DNA of 17,827 bases from an uncultured Collinsella sp. (GCA_900541055.1 UQHZ01000031.1:1-17827); one strand, 5' to 3'; counted from the stretch's first letter, positions 1-8,361 are shown. Program-made: numbers and translations. The notes: generated by a model from the letters alone, not told the origin.

Positions 1-71
1 CAGGCCCGATTTTGCCTCTTGACAATGTCCTGCTCATATTAAAAGGAACGTCCCCAAGTGCCAAGCCGCAG
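1..71. other. Left-edge spacer with half of a GTCCCC repeat
   Basis: Short non-coding stretch downstream of the minus-strand HAD phosphatase. Positions 41-64 contain AAAAGGAACGTCCCCAAGTG followed by CCAAG. The GTCCCCAAGTGCC core recurs at 12432-12444, inside the insert of the interrupted palindrome at 12336-12494. The partner arm of any hairpin would lie left of the window, so structure cannot be judged. A TTGACA hexamer at 19-24 has no convincing -10 at 16-18 bp spacing and is not called a promoter. Confidence 0.4.
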
Positions 72-842
72 CTATAACAGGCCAAAGTGCTTCGCGGCGT
101 TGTAGATTCCGTCGTCGTCCACGGCGGTCGTCACATAGGTCGCCGCAGCTTTCACCGTGTCCTGTGCGTTGCCCATGGCCACGCTCGTGCCCACGGCCGA
201 GAACATCGACAGGTCGTTCTCGCCGTCGCCAAAGGCAATCGCCTCGCTCGCGTCGATGCCCAGGCGCTCCAGCGTCGCCGCCACACCCAGGTCCTTGCCG
301 CCGTTGGCCGGAATAATGTCGCAGAACAGATCGCACCAGCGCGTAGTGAGCGAATGCGACACGGCATCGGTAACGATATGCTCGTCGGCCGGATCCACAA
401 AGGCGCAAAACTGATAGACCGGCGCGTCAAAGGCGTGCTCAAACGGCTCCTCATGATAGACAATCCCCGCGTTGCTACCGGCCGTCACCACGCGCTCGGA
501 CAGGCGGTTCACAAACGAGTTCTCGCCCTGCATGCACAGCGAGTCGTAGCGCCCCTGTGCCACCTGGTCCACAATCACCGCAACGTCGCCCGGGTCAATC
601 GGGCAGCTACGGTAGACGCCCTCGGCATCAAAGCAGTGCTGGCCCGAAAGCGTAATGTACGCATCCCAACCCAAGTTGAGCAGCCAATCGGGCATCTGGT
701 AGGTCGGGCGACCCGTGGCGATCACGCACGCAATCCCCTGCTCGCGAAAGCTGTCGAGCACCTGCTGCGCCGACGCCGGAATCCGGTGGGTCTTAAAGCT
801 CAGCAGCGTGCCGTCGATATCGAAAAACGCGGCTTTGATCAT
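72..842 (-). CDS. Cof-type HAD-IIB family phosphatase
   Basis: 256-residue haloacid-dehalogenase hydrolase of the Cof/HAD-IIB type, a cytoplasmic Mg-dependent phosphatase class acting on sugar phosphates, nucleotides or cofactors. All four motifs are visible: DIDGT with nucleophile D8 and acid D10, the TGR motif near residue 43, K183 in GGKDLG, and GDGEND with D206 and D210. The segment between motifs II and III is the long type-IIB cap. The ATG at 842 lies 6 bp beyond the stop of the ABC-F gene, and its ribosome-binding site (GAGGAG, 9 bp spacing) overlaps that stop, so the two genes are almost certainly one transcript with coupled translation. Family assignment is secure; substrate cannot be told from sequence. 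Confidence 0.9.
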   Translation of the reverse strand: MIKAAFFDIDGTLLSFKTHRIPASAQQVLDSFREQGIACVIATGRPTYQMPDWLLNLGWDAYITLSGQHCFDAEGVYRSCPIDPGDVAVIVDQVAQGRYDSLCMQGENSFVNRLSERVVTAGSNAGIVYHEEPFEHAFDAPVYQFCAFVDPADEHIVTDAVSHSLTTRWCDLFCDIIPANGGKDLGVAATLERLGIDASEAIAFGDGENDLSMFSAVGTSVAMGNAQDTVKAAATYVTTAVDDDGIYNAAKHFGLL

Positions 843-848
843 CCTCGT

Positions 849-2708
849 CTACTCCTCGCCCTCGAGCTTTTCGCTCGCCTCAAGCCACGCCATCTCCAGC
901 TCGTCCATGGCGGCGTGGGCCTCGTCGATCTTTGCCTGCTGTTCGCCCAGCGCCGTGTAGTTGGTGGGATCGACCTGGGCCATGGCGGCCTCGGCCTCCT
1001 CCACGCGGGCGCGCTGCGTCTCCATCTTGCGCTCGAGTGAGCTTACCTCGCGGCGGAGCTTCTGGCGCTCGGCGTTGGACAGGCCGTTGGGCTGCCCGCT
1101 CGCCTTGGGTTTTTCGGCCGCAACCGCTGCGGCGCCGGTGTCGAACGTGCCGGTCTTGGCGTTCGGCGCGCCCACGGGCTCGCCCTCGGCGGTGGCGTTG
1201 CACAGGCGCAGGTATTGGTCGACGCCGCCGGGCATATGCGTCAGATGGCCATCGAGCAGCGCCCACTGCTGGTCGGTCACGCGCTCCATGAGGAAACGGT
1301 CGTGCGTCACCAGGATCAGCGTGCCCGGCCAGCCGTCGAGCAGGTCCTCGACAATCGCGAGCATGTCGGTATCCAGATCGTTGCCCGGCTCGTCCAGGAT
1401 AAGCACGTTGGGCTCGTCCAGGATCGTCAGCAGCAGCGACAGGCGACGGCGCTGGCCGCCCGAAAGGTCGCCGATACGACTCCAGAGCTGTTGCGTCGTA
1501 AAGCCCAGACGCTCGCAAAGCTTCTCGGGCGAGGTCTCCTTGCCGTCGATGACGTAGTACTTCTTATAGTTGCTGAGCACCTCGCGGATCGTGTCGCCCA
1601 TGTAAGGCTCGAGCTCCTCGAGCTGCTGCGACAGCACGCCAAAACGCACCGTCTGGCCGATCTTCACGCGGCCGCGCAGGGGCGCGATCTTGCCCTGAAT
1701 CACGTCGAGCAGCGTGGACTTACCGGCGCCGTTCTCGCCCAAAAGACCATAGCGGTCGCCCGCGCCGATAAGCCATGTCACGTCGGAGAGCACCTGCTTG
1801 GGCGCGCCATCGGTATCCGCATAGCCGGCATCCACGTCGATCACGTCGATGACCTGCTTGCCCAGGCGGCTCACGGCCAGGCGCTTGAGCTCCAGCTCGT
1901 CACGCACGGGCGGCACGTCGGCGATCAGCTCGCGAGCGGCATCCACGCGAAACTTGGGCTTGGTGGAGCGGGCTTGGGCGCCGCGGCTCAGCCACGCGAG
2001 CTCCTTGCGTGCCATGTTGCGACGACGCTCCTCGGTGACGGCGGCCATGCGGTCGCGCTCCACGCGCTGCAGGATGTATGCCGAGTAGCCACCCTCGAAG
2101 GGATCGACCTGGCCGTCATGGACCTCCCACATGCTGGTGCAGACCTCGTCCAAGAACCAGCGATCGTGCGTGACCACGAGCATGGCGCCCTGACCGCGCT
2201 GCCAGCGGGCCTTTAAGTGACGCGCGAGCCAGTTGATGGTGCGCATGTCCAGGTGGTTGGTGGGCTCGTCGAGCATGAGCACGTCGTAGTCGCCGATCAG
2301 CAGGCGCGCGAGGTCCACGCGGCGGCGCTGACCGCCCGAAAGCTCGCCCACCGTGCCCTCCCAGGGCACATCGCTAATGAGGCCGGCGAGGATCTGGCGC
2401 GTGCGGGGGCTCGACGCCCACTCGTACTCGGGCGTGTCGCCGACGACGGCATGGTGCACGGTGTCGGTGTCGACAAGCTGGTCCTTTTGGCCGAGCAGAC
2501 CGATCGTGGTGCCGCGGCGATGCGTCACGCGGCCATCGTCGGGCTCCAGCGTGCCGGCGAGCACGCTCAGCAGCGTCGACTTGCCGTCGCCGTTTTTACC
2601 GACGATGCCAATACGGTCGCCCTCGCCCACGCCGAGCGTTACGCTATCGAAAATATGCTTGGTGGGAAACTCTAGGCTGACGGAATCGCATCCCAAAAGA
2701 ATCGCCAT
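849..2708 (-). CDS. ABC-F family ATPase, Uup-like
   Basis: 619-residue soluble protein with two ABC ATPase domains and no membrane segments, the layout of ABC-F translation/ribosome-associated factors. Domain 1 has Walker A GKNGDGKS (37-44), signature LSGGQRRR (123-130) and Walker B LMLDEPTNHLD (about 144-154). Domain 2 has GENGAGKS (324-331), LSGGQRRR (415-422) and LILDEPGNDLD (436-446). The linker with ELAWLSRGAQAR and a charged C-terminal coiled coil (about 544-619) resemble Uup, whose members act on ribosomes and branched DNA. The start is the ATG at 2708, preceded by AAGGAG at 8 bp; an in-frame extension to 2864 would run through a hairpin repeat and has no family homology. A weak TATCAT -10 lies about 40 bp upstream. 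First gene of a pair with the HAD phosphatase. Confidence 0.92.
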   Translation of the reverse strand: MAILLGCDSVSLEFPTKHIFDSVTLGVGEGDRIGIVGKNGDGKSTLLSVLAGTLEPDDGRVTHRRGTTIGLLGQKDQLVDTDTVHHAVVGDTPEYEWASSPRTRQILAGLISDVPWEGTVGELSGGQRRRVDLARLLIGDYDVLMLDEPTNHLDMRTINWLARHLKARWQRGQGAMLVVTHDRWFLDEVCTSMWEVHDGQVDPFEGGYSAYILQRVERDRMAAVTEERRRNMARKELAWLSRGAQARSTKPKFRVDAARELIADVPPVRDELELKRLAVSRLGKQVIDVIDVDAGYADTDGAPKQVLSDVTWLIGAGDRYGLLGENGAGKSTLLDVIQGKIAPLRGRVKIGQTVRFGVLSQQLEELEPYMGDTIREVLSNYKKYYVIDGKETSPEKLCERLGFTTQQLWSRIGDLSGGQRRRLSLLLTILDEPNVLILDEPGNDLDTDMLAIVEDLLDGWPGTLILVTHDRFLMERVTDQQWALLDGHLTHMPGGVDQYLRLCNATAEGEPVGAPNAKTGTFDTGAAAVAAEKPKASGQPNGLSNAERQKLRREVSSLERKMETQRARVEEAEAAMAQVDPTNYTALGEQQAKIDEAHAAMDELEMAWLEASEKLEGEE

Positions 2709-2768
2709 ATGCCCTGCTCCTTCGTAGAAATTCAACGTTGTCCATGATAGCAGCGAGCCCCACCCCAA

Positions 2769-2803
2769 ACCACCACGAAGGTGCCTGTCCCCTTTGTGGT
2801 GGT
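2769..2803. repeat. ACCACCAC hairpin with GTCCCC loop
   Basis: Near-perfect inverted repeat: ACCACCAC (2769-2776) pairs with GTGGTGGT (2796-2803), then AAGG (2778-2781) with CCTT (2791-2794), with one unpaired base on each side between the two helices. The loop is TGCCTGTCC and the hairpin contains CTGTCCCC. It sits between the pst terminator and the ABC-F gene, with no T-run on either strand, so it is more likely a small repeat or operator than a terminator. The GTCCCC core links it to the other palindromes of the window. Confidence 0.6.
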
Positions 2804-2820
2804 CGTTTCGGTCGCAGAGC

Positions 2821-2858
2821 AAAAAGGCGGGCCATCTCGCAAAAGAGATGACCCGCCT
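2821..2858 (-). terminator. Intrinsic terminator of the pst operon
   Basis: On the minus strand, 55 bp after the pstB stop: stem AGGCGGG / CCCGCCT (2852-2858 with 2825-2831), continued by CATCTC / GAGATG, closed by a short loop and followed by TTTTT (2825-2821). This is a textbook rho-independent terminator and marks the end of the operon. A second small hairpin, CCGCGG...CCGCGG (2871-2894), lies between it and pstB. Confidence 0.85.
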
Positions 2859-2913
2859 CTCCAATCAGTCCCGCGGCAACCGTGGCCGCCGCGGGCCTCA
2901 AGCATGTCCCGGA

Positions 2914-3786
2914 CTAGGAGAACATGCCGGTGAGGTAATCATTCAGCCGCTTATCCTTGGGCCGTTGGAAAATCTCGTCGGTCTCGTCGTACTCGACCAT
3001 ATCGCCCATGTAGAAGAACGCCGTGCGGTTGGACACGCGCGACGCCTGCTCCATGTTGTGCGTCACGATAACGATGGCACGGTCGGCAACGATCGATGAC
3101 ATCAGGTCCTCGATCGCCAGCGTCGAGATGGGGTCGAGCGCCGAGCAGGGCTCGTCAAACAGGATCACGTCGGGATTGAGTGCCAGCGTGCGCGCGATGC
3201 ACAGACGCTGCTGCTGGCCGCCCGAAAGCGCATAGGCGCTTTTGTCGAGCTTGTCCTTGACCTCATCCCACAGTGCCGCACCACGCAGGCTCTCCTCGAC
3301 CATGCGGTCGAGCTCGTCACGATCGGTAATGCCGTGGCGTTTGGGTGCAAACGTGATGTTGTCGCGAATGGACTTGCGGAAAGGATTGGGCTGTTGGAAC
3401 ACCATGCCAATGGAACGACGCAGCTCGTAGGTGTTTTCGGTCTTGGTGTTCACGTTGCGTCCGCGGTAGTTGATCTCGCCCTCCACGCGGCAGCCACGAA
3501 TCTCGCGATTCATGAGGTTGAGGCTACGTAAGAAGGTCGACTTACCGCAGCCCGAAGGCCCGATGAGCGCCGTGATCTCGCCCTTGTGAAAGTCGAGCGA
3601 CGTATCGTGCAGCGCATGGTGGTCGCCATAGTACACGTTGACGTCCTTGGTAGAGAGCACGACCTCGTCGCTCACGGCCTTGCCGCTCACGCGAACGCGC
3701 TTCTCGCTCTCCCCCACGCTCGACAGGAAGTTCTGGGTCTCGGACGATGCCGCTTCGGTTGCGGTCGTTGCTTTCATCTCGCTCAT
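2914..3786 (-). CDS. pstB: Phosphate ABC transporter ATP-binding protein PstB
   Basis: 290-residue ATPase that powers high-affinity phosphate import with PstS, PstC and PstA. Walker A GPSGCGKST is at 76-84, the signature LSGGQQQR and Walker B VILFDEPCSALDP follow, and the switch histidine is in IVTHNMEQ. About 42 N-terminal residues precede the usual PstB start of homology; they are low-complexity and polar. The ATG at 3786 overlaps the pstA stop as ATGA, and no strong ribosome-binding site precedes it, so translation is probably coupled to pstA. A terminator follows and no phoU is present next to it, unlike many pst operons. Confidence 0.96.
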   Translation of the reverse strand: MSEMKATTATEAASSETQNFLSSVGESEKRVRVSGKAVSDEVVLSTKDVNVYYGDHHALHDTSLDFHKGEITALIGPSGCGKSTFLRSLNLMNREIRGCRVEGEINYRGRNVNTKTENTYELRRSIGMVFQQPNPFRKSIRDNITFAPKRHGITDRDELDRMVEESLRGAALWDEVKDKLDKSAYALSGGQQQRLCIARTLALNPDVILFDEPCSALDPISTLAIEDLMSSIVADRAIVIVTHNMEQASRVSNRTAFFYMGDMVEYDETDEIFQRPKDKRLNDYLTGMFS

Positions 3787-4709
3787 TCGGCCGTCATCTT
3801 CCTTGCCAGTTGCTTGCCCACGATACGGGCGACTACGTTAAACAGCAGCACGCAAATCATCAGCAGCGCCGCGGTGCCCCAGACGATCTGCTGGGCCTCG
3901 GGGCTGCCCTCGCCATAGATCTTGTAAATATGCACGGCGAGCGACTCGCCGGGACGGAACACGTTCCAGGCGCAGGTGGGGCTCGACAGGTTAAAGCTCA
4001 AGAAATTCAGGCGAACCGGCGAGCTCATGCCCGAGGTAAAGAGCAGCGCCGCCGCCTCGCCAAACACGCGGCCGGCCGAAAGCACGATGCCCGTCACGAT
4101 GGCAGGCATGGCCTCGGGGATCAGAATGTGCAGCGTAGCCTCCCAGCGAGTGAGGCCCATGGCCAGGCACGCATCGCGCTGGGCCTGCGGCACGTCCTCG
4201 AGCGCCTGCTGGATCACGCGCACCAGGATGGGAATGTTGAACATGGTGAGCGCGACGGCGCCGGAGATAATGGAGTACTTCCAGCCCAGCTGCACCGAGA
4301 ACACCAGAAAGCCGAACATGCCGACGACGATGGAGGGCAGCGAGGACAGCGTCTCGATAGCGGTGGAGGCGATGTCGCGGATGGGCCCGTCCGGCGCGTA
4401 CTCAACCAGGAAGACCGCACCGCCCAGGCTGATGGGCACCGAGATGGCTAGGGTAATCAGCAGCAGATAGAACGAGTCGAACAGCTGGTAGAGCACGCCG
4501 CCCTGGGTTCCGTTGGCGCGCGACGGCTCCGTGAGAAAGCCCGGCTGGAACAGCGTCGAGATGCCCTCGAACAGGATATAGGCCACCATGGAGACGACGA
4601 TGAGCATGACGATGGCGACGATCGCCGTCAACACGCCCGTGGCGAAGCGGTCCTGCTTTTGGACACGCCCGAGCCTCGCCTCGTCGATGTGGATACGCGT
4701 GCTAGCCAC
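3783..4709 (-). CDS. pstA: Phosphate ABC transporter permease PstA
   Basis: 308-residue integral membrane permease of the PstSCAB importer. A charged N-terminal tail is followed by about six hydrophobic helices. The cytoplasmic EAA coupling loop (QRDACLAMGLTRWEATLHILIP), which docks on PstB, lies between helices four and five. The start is a GTG at 4709, 8 bp inside the 3' end of pstC, with AAGGGGG and GAAGG upstream. The stop overlaps the pstB start as ATGA. Together these overlaps give a tightly coupled pstC-pstA-pstB block. Identity rests on order, the EAA loop and partner genes and is secure. Confidence 0.95.
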   Translation of the reverse strand: MASTRIHIDEARLGRVQKQDRFATGVLTAIVAIVMLIVVSMVAYILFEGISTLFQPGFLTEPSRANGTQGGVLYQLFDSFYLLLITLAISVPISLGGAVFLVEYAPDGPIRDIASTAIETLSSLPSIVVGMFGFLVFSVQLGWKYSIISGAVALTMFNIPILVRVIQQALEDVPQAQRDACLAMGLTRWEATLHILIPEAMPAIVTGIVLSAGRVFGEAAALLFTSGMSSPVRLNFLSFNLSSPTCAWNVFRPGESLAVHIYKIYGEGSPEAQQIVWGTAALLMICVLLFNVVARIVGKQLARKMTAE

Positions 4710-5610
4710 GAGCCTTCGCCCCCTTGCGGCCGATAAGGTGGATGATCAGGATGAAGATGAGACTCATGCCCATCAGCAGCAGGCCGAGCGCCCACAGAAC
4801 ATCGTCTTGGGCCGAGCCCTCGGCATAGACTGCCATGGACGTGGTGAGCGTGGTGGTGATGGTGGACGCCGGCGACAGCAGCGACGTCGGCATGGCCTCG
4901 ATGCCGCCGATGACCATGCGCACGGCGAGCGTCTCGCCAAAGGCGCGGGTCATGCCCAAGATAACCGCGGTCATGAGCGACGGCATGGCGGACTTGAGCA
5001 CCACGTGCCAGATGGTCTGCCAGCGGGTGTAGCCCAGCGCGAGCGAGCCCTGGCGGTAGCCGTCGGGCACGGCGCGCAGGCCATCGACCGAAAGCGTGGT
5101 CATCGTCGGCAGGATCATGACGGCCAGTACGATGGCACCGGGCAGGATACCCAAGCCCGTGCTCACGTGGAAAACGCTCTTCATAAGACCGACGACCACG
5201 TGAAAACCGATCAGGCCAAAGACGACCGAGGGGATGCCGGTCAAAAGCTCAATGAGCGGCTGAAAGATCTTAGAGCCAAACTTAGGCTGGATCTCGACCG
5301 CAAAGATGGCAGAGCCGATGGCGATGGGCAGCGCGATGAGCGTGGAGAGCACCATGACCGCAAACGAGGTGACGATCAGGGGCAGGGCGCCGGTATAGGG
5401 CAGGCCGTTTTCGGCTGTGTTGGCCAGGTCCCACTTGGTGCCGGTGAAAAACTCGACGACCGAGACGCCGTCCTTGACAAAAGCCGAGAGGCCCTTTTGG
5501 GCGACCATAAAGATGAGCGCGGCAACGACAAGCGTCACGAGCGCTACGCACGCGCCCGTGACGCCCAGGCCCACGTTCTCAAGGTCGCGCTTTGGCAGCT
5601 GTTTTGCCAT
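4702..5610 (-). CDS. pstC: Phosphate ABC transporter permease PstC
   Basis: 302-residue membrane permease, partner of PstA in the phosphate channel. It has six predicted transmembrane helices and the EAA loop PDGYRQGSLALGYTRWQTIW, with the following AFGETLAVRM segment typical of PstC. The ATG at 5610 has a good ribosome-binding site (GAAAGG, 6 bp spacing) and lies 24 bp after the pstS stop. The C-terminus ends in a short basic tail (GRKGAKARG). The gene overlaps pstA by 8 bp. Confidence 0.95.
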   Translation of the reverse strand: MAKQLPKRDLENVGLGVTGACVALVTLVVAALIFMVAQKGLSAFVKDGVSVVEFFTGTKWDLANTAENGLPYTGALPLIVTSFAVMVLSTLIALPIAIGSAIFAVEIQPKFGSKIFQPLIELLTGIPSVVFGLIGFHVVVGLMKSVFHVSTGLGILPGAIVLAVMILPTMTTLSVDGLRAVPDGYRQGSLALGYTRWQTIWHVVLKSAMPSLMTAVILGMTRAFGETLAVRMVIGGIEAMPTSLLSPASTITTTLTTSMAVYAEGSAQDDVLWALGLLLMGMSLIFILIIHLIGRKGAKARG

Positions 5611-5634
5611 TGCAAACCTTTCCGGGACGATTAC

Positions 5635-6576
5635 TTATTTAGCAGAGACCTTGCCGCTGGCGTCCTTGACGACCTTCATGGCAGAGACGGGGATGAAGCC
5701 CTGCTCCTCGACGAGCTTGCCCTGGACGTCGTCGGAAAGCATGAACTCCAGGAAGGCCTTGGTGGCCTCGTCGGCGTCCTTGGAGCAGTACATGTGCTCG
5801 GTAGCCCAGATCTTGAAGGAGTCATCAGTGACATTCTTGCTCTTGGGCTCGACGCCCTCGACCTTGATGGCGTTGAACTTGGAGTCATCGAAGTGCGAGA
5901 AGTCGAGGTAGGAGATGGCGTTATCGGTGCTGCCCATCTGAGTCTGGACGTCGCCGGACTTGTCGAGCTCGGCGTCGCCCTTAAAGTCGACGGCCTCGTC
6001 GCCAAAGACGGCGGCCTCGAAGGTGGCGCGGGTGCCGGAGCCGGCCTTGCGGTTGAGGACGACGATGGTGGCGTCGTCGCCGCCGACCTCCTTCCAGTTG
6101 GTGATCTGGCCAGAGAAGATGTCCTTGAGCTGCTCGAGGGACAGGTCGTCGACCGTCACGTTCTTGGAGACGACGGGACCCATGCCCACGACGGCAACCT
6201 CGTGGTCGACGAGGTTCTTGACCTGGTCGGCCTCGAGCTTGGTCTCGGCGAAGACGTCGGAGTTACCGATGGTGACGGTGCCTGCGGCGACAGCGGTCAG
6301 ACCCTTGCCCGAACCGTTGCCCGAGCCGGAAACGGAGACGTCCGGGTTGGCATCCATGAACTTCTCGGCAGCAGCCTCGACGAGAGCCTGGAACGAGGAG
6401 GCACCGTCGTAGGTCACCTCGCCGGAGACGGACTCGGCAGTAGCAGCGGCGCTACCCTTGTCGGCGGCGTCGGATGCGCCGGAGCCGCCGCAACCAACGA
6501 GACCGAGACCGACGATGCTGGCAAAACCACCAGCGAGGCCGAGGAACTGACGACGAGAATAAGCCTGATCGAGCAT
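5635..6576 (-). CDS. pstS: Phosphate-binding lipoprotein PstS (Tat-type signal)
   Basis: 313-residue extracytoplasmic phosphate receptor that delivers phosphate to PstC/PstA. The N-terminus carries a twin-arginine motif SRRQFLGLA (7-15), a hydrophobic stretch, and a lipobox LVGC with C29, so it is predicted to be exported folded and lipid-anchored. A Gly/Ser/Ala-rich linker follows. Binding-site signatures SGNGSGKGL, TIGNSD and RKAGSGTRATFE match the PstS family. The ATG at 6576 is chosen because GAAAGGAA lies 4-5 bp upstream and the Tat signal starts right behind it; an upstream in-frame start at 6609 would only add 11 residues and falls in a leader hairpin. First gene of pstSCAB. Confidence 0.96.
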   Translation of the reverse strand: MLDQAYSRRQFLGLAGGFASIVGLGLVGCGGSGASDAADKGSAAATAESVSGEVTYDGASSFQALVEAAAEKFMDANPDVSVSGSGNGSGKGLTAVAAGTVTIGNSDVFAETKLEADQVKNLVDHEVAVVGMGPVVSKNVTVDDLSLEQLKDIFSGQITNWKEVGGDDATIVVLNRKAGSGTRATFEAAVFGDEAVDFKGDAELDKSGDVQTQMGSTDNAISYLDFSHFDDSKFNAIKVEGVEPKSKNVTDDSFKIWATEHMYCSKDADEATKAFLEFMLSDDVQGKLVEEQGFIPVSAMKVVKDASGKVSAK

Positions 6577-6601
6577 GATCTTCCTTTCGTACATGCGACT
6601 C

Positions 6602-6618
6602 GCGGGCACCCTGCCCGC
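6602..6618 (-). promoter_or_regulatory. Hairpin in the pstS leader
   Basis: Perfect 6-bp stem GCGGGC / GCCCGC with a 5-nt loop, ending 16 nt before the ribosome-binding region of pstS. It could stabilise the transcript or affect initiation. There is no T-run, so it is not a terminator. Function is inference. Confidence 0.4.
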
Positions 6619-6721
6619 TTTGCTGTTTGGAAAGATACGACCCCGATCGGGCGACGACCGCGTTATCTGCGGTTTCTTACGGGCTATTGATAGACCCTTA
6701 CCGCAAGCGCGGCTCGGCTTT

Positions 6722-6750
6722 ACAAACGAATAACAAACCCGCCGCCAAAC
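6722..6750 (-). promoter_or_regulatory. Pho-box-like direct repeats upstream of pstS
   Basis: On the minus strand, GTTTGT occurs twice exactly 11 bp apart (6738-6733 and 6727-6722), preceded by a related GTTTGG at 6750-6745, 12 bp earlier. Two units read GTTTGTTATTC and GTTTGTAAAGC. Tandem half-sites about 11 bp apart are the usual architecture for PhoB/PhoP response regulators, and phosphate operons are their classic targets. No clear -35 hexamer is seen near a possible TATCAA -10, which fits an activator-dependent promoter. The regulator itself is not in the window. Confidence 0.5.
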
Positions 6751-6779
6751 ATGGCCAGTCTTTTACACCAATAAAAACG

Positions 6780-6848
6780 AAGTTGCGGTGAAATAGTTCC
6801 TGTTTGGCCATCAAATGGCCTATTCTAGGAACTATTCCACCGCAACTT
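6780..6848 (-). terminator. R-family palindrome, copy 1 (terminator of the M20 peptidase gene)
   Basis: 69-bp inverted repeat with 22-nt arms, AAGTTGCGGTGAAATAG then TTCCT, matching its partner at 6827-6848 with one difference. A nested GGCCAT-CAA-ATGGCC fills the centre. The one arm difference is an A:C mismatch on the plus strand but a G:U wobble on the minus strand. On the minus strand the hairpin is followed by CGTTTTTATT and lies 21 bp past the peptidase stop, so it should act as an intrinsic terminator. Further copies lie at 10057-10119 and 15570-15636. Confidence 0.75.
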
Positions 6849-6869
6849 AGATTGGGAAACCGCGAAACC

Positions 6870-8306
6870 TTAAAGCTCTAATTCATTCAAACGGAGGATC
6901 GCAACAATGTAGATCTTGAGCGCCTGCTTGAGCTGTTCCTCGTTGGCGCACTCGTTGGGACCGTGCATCTGGCCGCCCCACTCGGGCAGCTCAAGGCCGG
7001 TCTCTTCGGGGCCAAACGAGACGGCGCGGGCAAAGTTGCGCGCGTACGTGCCGCCGCCCATGGCAAAGGGCTCAGCATGCTTGCCCGTAAACTCGTTATA
7101 GGTATCAATAAGCGCCTTCACGGCCGGATCATCGGCAGAGACCGAGAACGGCACCTTCGCGCGACCCAGCTGGCACGTCACGCCAAAACGGCCCACGAGC
7201 GGCTCGAGCTGCTCGCGGATGGTATCGGCGCTCGTGCTGTCGGGGAAGCGCACGTCGATGACCTGCTCAATATGGCCATCCGCCACGCGGATGACGCCAG
7301 CGTTGCAGGTAAGCGGGCCAAACGCCGAGCTCGTCGCATCGATACCCAGGCCGCGGCCATAGGCGTCTGCATGTACAAAGGCCAGGAACTTGACGAACTC
7401 ATGCTCGGCAGGCGTCAGCAGGCGCTCGTCGCGTGCACCAAACGCGTCCTCGGCCTCGCGCAGATACGACACGATCAGGCCGACGGCATTGATCGTCCCC
7501 TCGGGCATCGAGGCGTGACCGCCAATACCGTGGGCGAAAATCTGCACATGACCATTGTCGAGAGCCGTGATCTCCAGGCGGTCAGCATTCTCGACCGGCG
7601 CCGGCAGCTCATCGGCGGCAATCGCGAGCTCGCAGATGGACTGCGACGGAATGGCATTGCTCGCCTCGGCGCCGCTCCACGACACGATGCGCCCGCCGTC
7701 GATCTTGGGACTCACGAACGTCGCCCCAAACTGGCCCTTCTCGGCATTGCAGACCGGGAACTCGGCATCGGGCGTAAACAAAAAGTCGGGGTCTGCGTGG
7801 TTCTCCAGATAATGGTGAACGTCGGACATGCCCACTTCCTCATCGCAGCCCAGCAGCGCGCGGAAGGTGTAGCGCGGAACAATGCCGTGCTTGAGCAGGT
7901 ACGCGCCGGCATAAAGCGACAGCACTGCCGGGCCCTTGTCGTCGATCACGCCGCGACCGAGCAACCAGCCCTCGCGACGCTCCATCGCGAACGGATCGGT
8001 GTTCCAGCCAGGGCCGGCGGGAACCACGTCCACGTGGCAGATAGTCGCGAGCTGCTTGTCGCCGCGGCCCGGGATATCGGCGATTCCCACATAGCCCTCG
8101 TCGTCGCTCGTCTGATAGCCGAGCTTCTGCGCGATGCCGAGCGCGCAATCGAGCGCGTCACGGACCGGGCGGCCAAACGGCGCGCCGGGCTCCGCATCGG
8201 CAGAAACTGCCACGGAAGGATAACTCACCAGCTGCTCGATATCAGCGACGACATCCTCCCAGACCTCGTCGACATACTCAGCGACGCTCTGCTCCACCTG
8301 ATTCAT
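6870..8306 (-). CDS. M20 family metallodipeptidase (PepV/Sapep-like)
   Basis: 478-residue cytoplasmic zinc/manganese dipeptidase, close to the roughly 470 residues usual for PepV. Metal and catalytic residues are visible: H91 and D93 in CHVDVVP, bridging D122 in GRGVIDDKGP, the E156-E157 pair in CDEEVG, D180 in TPDAEFP and the C-terminal histidine in QMHGPNE. The dimer/lid domain lies between about 195 and 370. The family cleaves dipeptides with an unblocked N-terminus, a late step in peptide use. The ATG at 8306 is set by AAGGAGGT 5-6 bp upstream; longer in-frame readings overlap the HAD gene. It lies 55 bp behind the HAD phosphatase gene on the same strand, probably co-transcribed, and R copy 1 follows. 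Confidence 0.93.
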   Translation of the reverse strand: MNQVEQSVAEYVDEVWEDVVADIEQLVSYPSVAVSADAEPGAPFGRPVRDALDCALGIAQKLGYQTSDDEGYVGIADIPGRGDKQLATICHVDVVPAGPGWNTDPFAMERREGWLLGRGVIDDKGPAVLSLYAGAYLLKHGIVPRYTFRALLGCDEEVGMSDVHHYLENHADPDFLFTPDAEFPVCNAEKGQFGATFVSPKIDGGRIVSWSGAEASNAIPSQSICELAIAADELPAPVENADRLEITALDNGHVQIFAHGIGGHASMPEGTINAVGLIVSYLREAEDAFGARDERLLTPAEHEFVKFLAFVHADAYGRGLGIDATSSAFGPLTCNAGVIRVADGHIEQVIDVRFPDSTSADTIREQLEPLVGRFGVTCQLGRAKVPFSVSADDPAVKALIDTYNEFTGKHAEPFAMGGGTYARNFARAVSFGPEETGLELPEWGGQMHGPNECANEEQLKQALKIYIVAILRLNELEL

Positions 8307-8361
8307 GGACGACCTCCTTACCAATGAGCGACGGGTACGCCCGCCCCTCACATTATGTCTA

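Noticed and set aside
19..47. Promoter with TTGACA at the left edge
   Set aside because: No -10 hexamer at 16-18 bp and no plus-strand gene downstream; the neighbouring gene is on the minus strand.
1215..2216. 333-codon plus-strand open frame over the ABC-F gene
   Set aside because: Antisense shadow; the opposite strand encodes two intact ATPase domains.
2709..2864. 52-residue N-terminal extension of the ABC-F protein
   Set aside because: It would translate the 2769-2803 hairpin and part of the pst terminator, lacks homology to ABC-F, and a strong AAGGAG precedes the ATG at 2708.
4588..6690. 700-codon plus-strand open frame across the pst genes
   Set aside because: Antisense to pstA, pstC and pstS, which have clear family motifs. 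The translation is Asp/His/Gly-rich low complexity of the kind GC-rich antisense frames give, with no ribosome-binding site.
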